From G020354945 sp964570585 (GTDB lineage Bacteria; Omnitrophota; Gorgyraeia; JABMRG01; JAFGKX01): DNA of 5,697 nucleotides. The notes under the pieces are model-generated. The model saw only the letters and a program-made list of their open reading frames with translations, ran no database searches and was not told the DNA's origin. Made by a program: the position numbers and the translations under genes. Where the stretch lies: positions 1 through 5,697 of the forward strand of contig CAZMYR010000064.1 of assembly GCA_964570585.1 (NCBI GenBank), written 5' to 3'. This document shows positions 1 through 5,337 of the stretch, piece after piece (positions within the stretch are counted from its first letter, which is position 1; each line of letters starts with the position of its first letter).

Positions 1-573
1 CTGGTCATTTACTACTTTTAGTTCTTTTTCTTTTTTTGCTCTATTTAATATTATATCTACAAAATTTTTTCCGCCTTTTCCGAAAAGCCAGCTGGTCCTG
101 ATAACTAAATATTTATCCAGCGCGTCTTTAACCGCATTCTCGCCTTCAAGTTTGGTTTTACCGTATATATTTATCGGGTTTGGTCTATCTTTTTCTGTGT
201 AAGGGGGCTTCTTTTCACCGTCAAATACAAAATCCGTGCTTATGTATATCATATATGAAGAAGTCAACTTGGAGCCTTCTGCTATTGTTGCAGTAGCGGC
301 CACATTTAGCTCCTGGGCCTTTTCCGGATTTAATTCACAGCCATCAACATCTGTATAAGCAGCACAGTGGATTATTATATCGGGAGCAACCTCTTCTATT
401 TTCTGTATTATTAAATTCCTGTCAGTTATATCAAGTTTGTAGAAGGCTCGGACGTCGTACGTCGTACGTCGTACGTCGTTAATATCTATTCCTACAACTT
501 CGTGCTTATCTGCAAGCTTATTGCAAAGGGCTTGACCAAGCATACCGCTTGAACCCGTAATTAGTATTTTCAT
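1..573 (-). CDS. rmlD: dTDP-4-dehydrorhamnose reductase, C-terminus cut off by window edge
   Basis: Extended short-chain dehydrogenase that reduces dTDP-4-dehydro-L-rhamnose with NAD(P)H, the last step to dTDP-L-rhamnose in the cytoplasm. I translated 191 residues by hand from the ATG at 573. They begin MKILITGSSGMLGQ, with the GxxGxxG nucleotide-binding turn at residues 7-13. Later come the family hallmarks STDFVFDG, the catalytic YxxxK as YGKTK, and RTSWLFG, followed by KNFV. RmlD proteins are usually about 280-300 residues, so roughly the last third lies beyond base 1. The start is 1 base after the rmlB stop (TAG-T-ATG) with only a weak Shine-Dalgarno, so translational coupling is likely. 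Residues 32-41 (NDVRRTTYDV) are encoded by a heptanucleotide repeat and sit in the loop after the second beta strand, before LDITD. The family call is firm; the exact sugar depends on the neighbouring cupin. Confidence 0.93.
   Translation of the reverse strand, partial: MKILITGSSGMLGQALCNKLADKHEVVGIDINDVRRTTYDVRAFYKLDITDRNLIIQKIEEVAPDIIIHCAAYTDVDGCELNPEKAQELNVAATATIAEGSKLTSSYMIYISTDFVFDGEKKPPYTEKDRPNPINIYGKTKLEGENAVKDALDKYLVIRTSWLFGKGGKNFVDIILNRAKKEKELKVVNDQ
452..479 (-). repeat. Heptanucleotide tandem repeat, 4 perfect copies, inside rmlD
   Basis: Plus-strand unit acgtcgt is repeated four times without error (28 bases). On the coding strand it reads as ACGTACG in rotation. It encodes residues in the NDVRRTTYDV stretch of RmlD, in frame, in a loop where other RmlD proteins are variable and usually shorter. 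The unit differs by one base from the repeat in the upstream DegT gene. Confidence 0.97.
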
Positions 574-574
574 A

Positions 575-1570
575 CTACCAGTTAATTATTTTTGCTTTCC
601 GCTTCAAAGACTTCCACCACCATTCATTTTCCTTATACCAATCTATGGTTAGAGCTAACGCTTTATCAAAAGAATGTTTTGGCCTCCACCCTAATCTTTT
701 AATCTTGCCTGAGTTTAATGCATATCGCCTGTCGTGACCGGGCCTGTCAGCTACATATTTTATATAACTTGTTTTAAGCTTAAATTTCTTCAATATAACC
801 TTAGCCATATCTATATTACGTATTTGGTTACCGCCGCCTATATTATAGATGTGGCCCGGCTTTCCTTTTCTTAAAATAAGGTCTATTCCATGACAATTAT
901 CCTCAACATAGAGCCAGTCGCGGATATTTTTGCCACCGCCGTATAAAGGCAGCTTCTTGCCTTCTATTAAATTGGTGATAAAAAGCGGCATTACTTTCTC
1001 GGGATATTGAAATTGGCCGAAATTATTAGAGCTTCTTGTGATTATAATTGGAAGATTATAGGTATGATAATAAGAAAGGCACAGCAAATCGGCTGCTGCC
1101 TTTGATGCAGCATAAGGTGAATTTGGCAATAATTTATCTGCCTCTTTAGAAGAACCGCTTTTAATATCACCGTATGTTTCATCAGTCGATATTTGTAGGA
1201 ATTTTTCAATTTTGTATCTTTTAGCCACATCCAAAAGCACTCTTACTCCTTCTACATTTGTCTTTATAAAATCTGTTGCATCTTTAATGGAACGGTCAAC
1301 ATGAGTTGCGGCAGCGAAATTGATGATAGTCTTTGGTTTTTGGTTTTTGGTTTTTGGTCTTAAAACCGAGTTTACTAACTTCACATCACATATATCCCCT
1401 TTTATAAACTTATAGCGTTTATCTTTCTCTACGTCTTTTAAATTATTGAGATTGCCGGCGTAGCTTAATTTATCTAAATTTACAATTTTGATATTGCGGT
1501 ATTTCTTGAGCATGTATCGGATAAAATTTGAGCCGATAAATCCGCATCCACCGGTTATGAGTATGTTCAC
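575..1570 (-). CDS. rmlB: dTDP-glucose 4,6-dehydratase
   Basis: Converts dTDP-D-glucose to dTDP-4-dehydro-6-deoxy-D-glucose using tightly bound NAD+; this is the branch-point intermediate for dTDP-rhamnose and dTDP-amino sugars. The 331-residue protein has the normal length. It shows GGCGFIGS (7-14) for NAD binding, FAAATHVDRS (85-94), the catalytic TDE at 129-131 (TDETYG, where TDEVYG is more usual), YAASK with Tyr153 and Lys157, RSSNNFGQFQYPEK (179-192) and DRPGHDRRYA (276-285). The start codon is GTG, overlapping the DegT stop as GTGA, with a strong GAGGAG 8 bases upstream; no ATG fits the conserved N-terminus better. Residues 72-80 (PKTKNQKPK) come from a 7-base tandem repeat. They occupy the loop before the INFAAATHVD strand, where homologues normally have a short segment such as a Pro-Asp turn. 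All catalytic residues are intact, so the enzyme should be active. Confidence 0.96.
   Translation of the reverse strand: MNILITGGCGFIGSNFIRYMLKKYRNIKIVNLDKLSYAGNLNNLKDVEKDKRYKFIKGDICDVKLVNSVLRPKTKNQKPKTIINFAAATHVDRSIKDATDFIKTNVEGVRVLLDVAKRYKIEKFLQISTDETYGDIKSGSSKEADKLLPNSPYAASKAAADLLCLSYYHTYNLPIIITRSSNNFGQFQYPEKVMPLFITNLIEGKKLPLYGGGKNIRDWLYVEDNCHGIDLILRKGKPGHIYNIGGGNQIRNIDMAKVILKKFKLKTSYIKYVADRPGHDRRYALNSGKIKRLGWRPKHSFDKALALTIDWYKENEWWWKSLKRKAKIINW
1332..1358 (-). repeat. Heptanucleotide tandem repeat, about 4 copies, inside rmlB
   Basis: The plus strand has gg every seven bases (1335, 1342, 1349, 1356) separated by five t. It is perfectly periodic over 27 bases, with a fourth unit extended at 1330-1331 with one mismatch. 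The coding-strand unit is CCAAAAA. It encodes PKTKNQKPK (residues 72-80) in frame, in a surface loop of RmlB. Its sequence is unrelated to the repeats in rmlD and DegT, but the period and copy number are the same. Confidence 0.95.
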
Positions 1571-2727
1571 AATAAACTCTCCTCTATCGCGTCAACGACA
1601 TAATCCATCTGTTTCTTGCTAAGCTCGGGATATACAGGAATTGCAAAAGTTTCTTTAGCGAATTTTTCCGATTCAGGAAAATCGCCTTTTTTATATCCTA
1701 AGTATTTAAAACAGGGCTGAAGATGTAAGGGTATAGAATAATATGTTCGCGAATCTATACCTTTTTTAATTAGCTGTTTTCTGATTTTCTCTTTTCCACC
1801 AGAGTCGGATCTGCCTTCGGCGGAATTTCCTTTTACCATTAAAACATATTGGTGGTATATATGAGTATTATATCCGGGAACATATGGTGTAATTAAACCT
1901 GTGTCTTTCAATTTTCTATTATAATAATCTGCGTTTTGGGCACGTTTCCTATTCCATCTTTCTATATATTTTAATTTAACCCCTAGAATAGCTGCTTGAA
2001 TTGTATTTAATCTGGCATTGTGTCCTATGCAAAGGTGTTTATATTTGTTTTCAGGTGAAGCGCCTTGATTTCTTAATAGGCGCAGCCTTCTTGCAAGATT
2101 CTTGTTATTGGTCAGCACGCATCCCGCATCGCCGAATGCCCCAAGGTTTTTCCCGGGATAAAAACTTACTGCCCCGCAGTCTCCGATTGTTCCGGCCTTT
2201 TTGCCCTTATAAACAGCGCCGAATGCCTGTGCAGCATCTTCTATCACTTTTAAATTATGCCTTTTAGCAATCTTCATTATTGGATCCATATCAGCGCATT
2301 GGCCGTAAAGATGCACGGGAATGATAGCTTTTATAGGAGTCGTAAGTCGTAAGTCGTAAGTCGTAAGTATTTTATTTATAGAATTAACAGAGATATTATA
2401 AGTTTTTGGGTCAATATCCGCAAAGACAGGCCTTGCGCCGGTTCGGGCTATTGCGCCGGCTGTTGCATAGTAGGTAAGTGAAGGGCAAATTACACCATCA
2501 CCGGAACCTATACCAAGCGCTTTTAAACTAAGCACAATAGCGTCAGTGCCGCTGGAAACACCCACTGCATATTTAATATTACAATATTTCGCAATCTGTT
2601 CTTCTAATTTCCTTGCTTCTTCGCCTAAAATAAAATGGTGCTTATCTATCACATTAGCTATAGCTATGTCAATTTCTTTTCGCAATGGTTTAATCTGCGC
2701 TTCTATATCTAACAATGGTATTTTCAC
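1567..2727 (-). CDS. DegT/DnrJ/EryC1/StrS family PLP-dependent sugar aminotransferase
   Basis: Fold-type I aminotransferase that normally moves an amino group from glutamate to a keto-sugar nucleotide. The 386 residues open with MKIPLLDIEAQ, then show GVSSGTDAI (56-64), the cofactor aspartate in IEDAAQAFG (162-170), and FYPGKNLGAFGDAG (189-202) with Lys193 as the predicted PLP Schiff-base lysine. IPLHLQPCF and the C-terminal FAIPVYPELS are also typical. The PGKNLGA form resembles FdtB/QdtB-type enzymes that make dTDP-3-amino-3,6-dideoxyhexoses, but substrate and position cannot be settled by eye. The start is GTG (GTGA overlap with the rmlA stop), with AAGGA 10 bases upstream. The protein is slightly long for the family, and two in-frame inserts account for this: repeat-coded LTTYDLRLTT (121-130) and a palindromic SAEGRSDSGG (302-311). 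Neither touches the active-site motifs. Placement between rmlA and rmlB suggests a role in the same dTDP-sugar pathway. Confidence 0.93.
   Translation of the reverse strand: MKIPLLDIEAQIKPLRKEIDIAIANVIDKHHFILGEEARKLEEQIAKYCNIKYAVGVSSGTDAIVLSLKALGIGSGDGVICPSLTYYATAGAIARTGARPVFADIDPKTYNISVNSINKILTTYDLRLTTPIKAIIPVHLYGQCADMDPIMKIAKRHNLKVIEDAAQAFGAVYKGKKAGTIGDCGAVSFYPGKNLGAFGDAGCVLTNNKNLARRLRLLRNQGASPENKYKHLCIGHNARLNTIQAAILGVKLKYIERWNRKRAQNADYYNRKLKDTGLITPYVPGYNTHIYHQYVLMVKGNSAEGRSDSGGKEKIRKQLIKKGIDSRTYYSIPLHLQPCFKYLGYKKGDFPESEKFAKETFAIPVYPELSKKQMDYVVDAIEESLL
1579..1584 (-). promoter_or_regulatory. Ribosome binding site for the GTG start of rmlB
   Basis: GAGGAG on the minus strand ends 8 bases before the GTG at 1570-1568. 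It supports GTG as the true start, which overlaps the end of the DegT gene and gives the conserved MNILITGG N-terminus. Confidence 0.8.
1795..1824 (-). repeat. In-frame tandem pair of 15-base imperfect palindromes inside the DegT gene
   Basis: On the coding strand two 15-base units follow each other: TCCGCCGAAGGCAGA and TCCGACTCTGGTGGA. Each folds on itself around a 3-base loop (TCCGCC with GGCAGA; TCCGAC with GGTGGA, both imperfect), and the outer arms TCCGCC and GGTGGA also pair across the whole 30 bases with one G-U pair. They encode SAEGR and SDSGG, a Gly/Ser-rich loop between YVLMVK and the next helix, where family members have only a few residues. It looks like a small inserted palindromic element. 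Confidence 0.75.
2338..2368 (-). repeat. Heptanucleotide tandem repeat, 4.4 perfect copies, inside the DegT gene
   Basis: Plus-strand unit agtcgta runs perfectly for 31 bases; the coding-strand unit is ACTTACG in rotation. It encodes LTTYDLRLTT (residues 121-130) in frame, between the helix after DPKTYNISVNSI and the strand KAIIPVHLYGQ. Homologues have a short turn here. It is one base different per unit from the rmlD repeat. Confidence 0.97.
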
Positions 2728-3461
2728 TGTCTTGCCATCCTTCTCGCTACTAAATTATTCGCCCTAAGAAGCGAATCAAACGTCCCCGAGTCAGTCCAGA
2801 AGCCGGGCAATATATCATAATATAATTGACCCAATTTTATATATCTGTTATTTACATCTGTAATCTCAAGTTCCCCTCTTTTAGAAGGTTTAAGCGTTTT
2901 AATAATGTCGAATACTTTAGCATCGTACATATATATTCCGGTAACTATGTAATTGGTTTTAGGCTTTTTGGGCTTTTCTGTTATTTTTAATATTTTACTA
3001 TCACCAAATTCAACTACGCCGAAACGTTCAGGATCAGGCACCTTCTTAATCAACAACCTTGCTCCTTGTTTTTGTTTTACAAATTTTTGTACATATTCCT
3101 TTATAGGTTTTTCTATTATATTGTCGCCTAAAATTACTACAATTTTTTCTCCGTCAGCAAAGTCTTCGGCTAATCGGAGCGCATCCGCTATGCCGCCTTC
3201 TCCCTTCTGGTAAGTATATTCAATGTGCTTTAAGCCAAATTCTTTGCCGCTTCCAAGCAGGCGCAAAAAATCACCGGCATTATTGCCGCCGGTAACAAGC
3301 ATTATCTCTCTTATTCCGGCATCAACCAAAGTCTGAATCGGATAATATACCATGGGCTTGTTAAAAACGTTTAAAAGATGCTTATTCATGGCCGCAGTCA
3401 ACGGGTAAAGGCGTTTACCCAAACCTCCGGCAAGAATGATTCCTTTTATTTTATCCATCAT
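2724..3461 (-). CDS. rmlA: Glucose-1-phosphate thymidylyltransferase, short form
   Basis: Nucleotidyltransferase that joins glucose-1-phosphate to dTTP, giving dTDP-glucose for RmlB. The 245 residues match the short-form branch; the long form is about 290. The nucleotide-binding signature is LAGGLGKRLYPLT (10-22), where Lys17 replaces the usual Thr of GGxGTRL. NKPMVYYPIQTL (34-45), the metal-binding LGDN (111-114), DPERFGVVEF (143-152), TEKP (161-164), TGIYMYD (174-180), RGELEITDVNNRYI (195-208) and the second metal aspartate region WTDSGTFDSLL (222-232) follow in the expected order. The start is ambiguous between two adjacent ATGs (3461 and 3458); GGAG lies 6 bases before the first and 9 before the second. 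The first overlaps the cupin stop as ATGA. A uridylyl- rather than thymidylyltransferase cannot be excluded from sequence alone, but the rmlB and rmlD neighbours favour dTTP. Confidence 0.93.
   Translation of the reverse strand: MMDKIKGIILAGGLGKRLYPLTAAMNKHLLNVFNKPMVYYPIQTLVDAGIREIMLVTGGNNAGDFLRLLGSGKEFGLKHIEYTYQKGEGGIADALRLAEDFADGEKIVVILGDNIIEKPIKEYVQKFVKQKQGARLLIKKVPDPERFGVVEFGDSKILKITEKPKKPKTNYIVTGIYMYDAKVFDIIKTLKPSKRGELEITDVNNRYIKLGQLYYDILPGFWTDSGTFDSLLRANNLVARRMARQ
2738..2744 (-). promoter_or_regulatory. Ribosome binding site for the GTG start of the DegT gene
   Basis: AGAAGGA on the minus strand lies inside the end of rmlA, 10 bases before the GTG at 2727-2725. The GTG gives the family-typical N-terminus MKIPLLD, so it decides the start despite not being ATG. 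Confidence 0.65.
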
Positions 3462-3907
3462 TGTTTTCTCCAGTCATAACCGATATCATTATCGAATGCG
3501 TCTATCCGATACTCATCGGAATTGTTGTGATTATATGGCTTTGTGACTGTATTTATTACTATTGATTCTACATCGCTTATGCATTTGAATCCGTGATAAA
3601 CATTAGCTGGGATCTGTATTAGTAGAGGATTATCTAAACTTATTTCAAATTCATCTATCTGTTTATATGTCGAAGAATTTTTTCTGGCATCATAAAGAGC
3701 AAGGCGTATCTTTCCAAAAACGCAGGCAAAATTATCTTGTTGCAATCGATGGAAATGCCAGGCTTTCACAATTCCAGGTTTTGCAGTAGTCATATACACC
3801 TGGCCAAATTCTGTAAATATTTCATCATCGCGGCGTAATATCTCCATAAGCCGGCCCCTTTCATCCGGAATAACCTTAAGCTTTTTTACATTTACGCCTT
3901 CTATCAT
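3458..3907 (-). CDS. RmlC-related cupin, dTDP-4-dehydrorhamnose 3,5-epimerase family, activity uncertain
   Basis: A 149-residue cupin whose place in the operon suggests that it acts on the RmlB product. It opens MIEGVNVKKLKVIPDERGRL (residues 1-20), as in RmlC-like proteins. The core KAWHFH (48-53) aligns with RmlC RGLHYQ, making His51 the counterpart of the catalytic base; IPANVYHGF (99-107) matches the conserved IPxGxxHGF strand. Classical RmlC is about 180 residues. By eye, the position of its catalytic Lys holds Asp58 (QQDNF), and the catalytic Tyr in its later strand is not evident (SIVINTVT). The HxH pattern also recalls 3,4-ketoisomerases of the FdtA/QdtA type, which partner with DegT aminotransferases. 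It may therefore be a 3,5-epimerase, a single-position epimerase or a ketoisomerase. The ATG has AAAGGGAAG just upstream, and the stop overlaps the rmlA start (ATGA). Confidence 0.8.
   Translation of the reverse strand: MIEGVNVKKLKVIPDERGRLMEILRRDDEIFTEFGQVYMTTAKPGIVKAWHFHRLQQDNFACVFGKIRLALYDARKNSSTYKQIDEFEISLDNPLLIQIPANVYHGFKCISDVESIVINTVTKPYNHNNSDEYRIDAFDNDIGYDWRKQ
3468..3471 (-). promoter_or_regulatory. Ribosome binding site for rmlA, serving either of two adjacent ATGs
   Basis: GGAG on the minus strand lies 6 bases from the ATG at 3461 and 9 bases from the ATG at 3458. Both spacings are workable, so the first residue of RmlA is not fixed by sequence. Confidence 0.6.
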
Positions 3908-3921
3908 ATCTTCCCTTTGGA

Positions 3922-4010
3922 AGTACCGTTTACAGTTTCAAAGAGGTAAATGTCCCCTAATTTATCCTTTGCTGGGGGACACTTACCTCTTTGAAACTGT
4001 AAACGGTACT
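3922..4010 (-). repeat. 36-bp inverted repeat with 17-base loop, possible MITE or REP-type element
   Basis: The arms 3922-3957 and 3975-4010 are reverse complements with one difference (a3950 against c3982), which becomes a G-U pair in the minus-strand transcript. The loop is 3958-3974. The outer end is agtacc/ggtact and the inner end tgtcccc/ggggaca. The element fills nearly all of the 112-base gap between ugd and the cupin gene, leaving 9 bases after the ugd stop and 14 bases holding the cupin ribosome binding site. No run of T follows it on the coding strand, so it is not a classic terminator. No clear target-site duplication or transposase is present. It could be a non-autonomous mobile element or a REP-like hairpin that also tunes expression between the two genes. 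Confidence 0.9.
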
Positions 4011-4019
4011 AACGATGCG

Positions 4020-5315
4020 CTACTTCCTTCCCATGCAAATATAGCGAAATCCTAACTTCCTCATATCGTCAGGCTCGAACATATTCCTGCCGTCAATGAC
4101 AATTGGTTGGTTAAGCAAATCTCTTATCCTTTTTAGATTAAGGTCCCCAAACTCATCCCATTCTGTAATAATAACTAAACAGTCGCTTCCTTTTGCAACG
4201 GTATATGGGTCCTTGCAAAATTCTATCCCTTTAAGCGCATCTTTTGCCTTCTTCATTGCCTTTGGGTCATATGCCTTAATGCGAGCGCCTTCTTTTTGCA
4301 ACATTTTTATTATGTCAAGGGAAGGAGCTAACCTGATATCATCCGTATTTGGTTTAAATGCTATGCCTAATATCCCGATAGTTTTATTATTAAGGTTCCA
4401 AAGCGCTGACTTTATTTTATTTACAAAAGCTATTTTTTGCTGCTGATTTACCTTTGCGACGGCCTTTAATATTTCAGGATTATAACCAAGGTTTTCCGCT
4501 ATATGTATAAAGGCGGCTAAATCTTTTGGAAAACAAAAACCGCCGTATCCGACTCCGGCATTTAAAAATCCTTTGCCTATTCTTTTATCCAAACCCATTC
4601 CCTCTGCCACTTTTTTTATGTCAGCCCCGCATAAATCGCATATCCTGGAGATAGTATTTATAAACGATATTTTCATAGAAAGGAACGAGTTCGATGCGTG
4701 CTTTATTATCTCCGCACTCTTTATATCGGTTACTAATATCGGCGCTTTTAAAGGTTTATACAACTGCCTTAAAATCTTTTCGGCCTTCTTGGTATGAACT
4801 CCGATAACAATTCTATCAGGATGCATAAAGCTCTCGATTGCCGAACCTTCTTTTAAAAATTCCGGATTAGACGCTATGTCAAATTTTATTCTTTGCTCTT
4901 TAAATCCATTTAGTGTATATTCCACCCATCTGCCGGTCTCAACAGGCACTGTAGATTTTTCAACAATAAGCTTGTAAGATTTCATATGTCTGGCTATTTC
5001 TGCGGAGACGCTCTCTACTGCCGATAAATCCGCTGCGCCTTTTTTCTTCGAGGGCGTGCCGACTGCGATAAATATAATCCTGGCAAACCTAACCCCGTCT
5101 TTTATACTGGTTGAAAAAAACAGGTTTTTCCTCTTTGCATTCTTCTTAACAAGGGTTGATAATCCGGGTTCGTATATAGGAATTTTACCGTTAAGCAAGG
5201 CCTTTATCTTTTCTTTATTGTTATCAATACATATTACCTTATTGCCTAATTCAGCAAAGCAAGCACTTGTAACTAAACCAACATGGCCTGCTCCTATAAC
5301 TGCAATTTTCTCCAT
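4020..5315 (-). CDS. ugd: UDP-glucose 6-dehydrogenase
   Basis: Oxidises UDP-glucose twice with NAD+ to UDP-glucuronate, a precursor of acidic surface polysaccharides and of UDP-xylose and related sugars. The 431 residues are full length. The N-terminal Rossmann domain has VIGAGHVGLVTSACFAELG (6-24) and Asp31 at the end of its second strand; AVGTPSKKKGAADLS (84-98) and EKSTVPVETG (119-128) follow. NPEFLKEGSAI (150-160) and HPDRIVIG (165-172) are substrate-side motifs. Lys205 lies in AEIIKHASNSFLS. The catalytic cysteine is Cys261 in YGGFCFPKDL (257-266). The C-terminal domain carries GIAFKPNTDDIRLAPS (317-332) and TEWDEF (384-389). The ATG has GGGAG 7 bases upstream. The gene starts 22 bases after the LptD-like gene and is followed by the hairpin element. 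A related UDP-sugar or GDP-mannose dehydrogenase is less likely given the motif set. Confidence 0.96.
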   Translation of the reverse strand: MEKIAVIGAGHVGLVTSACFAELGNKVICIDNNKEKIKALLNGKIPIYEPGLSTLVKKNAKRKNLFFSTSIKDGVRFARIIFIAVGTPSKKKGAADLSAVESVSAEIARHMKSYKLIVEKSTVPVETGRWVEYTLNGFKEQRIKFDIASNPEFLKEGSAIESFMHPDRIVIGVHTKKAEKILRQLYKPLKAPILVTDIKSAEIIKHASNSFLSMKISFINTISRICDLCGADIKKVAEGMGLDKRIGKGFLNAGVGYGGFCFPKDLAAFIHIAENLGYNPEILKAVAKVNQQQKIAFVNKIKSALWNLNNKTIGILGIAFKPNTDDIRLAPSLDIIKMLQKEGARIKAYDPKAMKKAKDALKGIEFCKDPYTVAKGSDCLVIITEWDEFGDLNLKRIRDLLNQPIVIDGRNMFEPDDMRKLGFRYICMGRK

Positions 5316-5337
5316 AGAGTTTCTCCCTTTAAATTGT

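Noticed and set aside
1042..1230. Minus-strand open frame of 62 codons
   Set aside because: It is in another frame inside rmlB, whose own frame is fully supported by catalytic motifs across this stretch.
2001..2267. Plus-strand open frame of 88 codons
   Set aside because: It lies opposite the well-supported DegT gene, shows no recognisable motif and has biased residue content typical of an antisense shadow. The other plus-strand frames at 2546-2767, 2953-3213, 4096-4446, 4573-4797 and 5056-5415 were rejected for the same reason.
2338..2368. CRISPR-like repeat array
   Set aside because: The 7-base units are directly joined with no spacers, lie inside a coding gene and are far too short for CRISPR repeats.
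2950..2990. Possible fourth heptamer tract inside rmlA (ggttttaggctttttgggctttt)
   Set aside because: It has no consistent 7-base period, and the encoded EKPKKPKTNY is a normal segment of the RmlA family.
3922..4010. Rho-independent terminator after ugd
   Set aside because: The stem is far too long, not especially GC-rich, and is followed on the coding strand by tccaaaggg rather than a T run.
5316..5337. Promoter between the LptD-like gene and ugd
   Set aside because: The 22-base gap is filled largely by the ugd ribosome binding site, with no room for recognisable -35 and -10 boxes; a promoter inside the upstream coding sequence cannot be judged.
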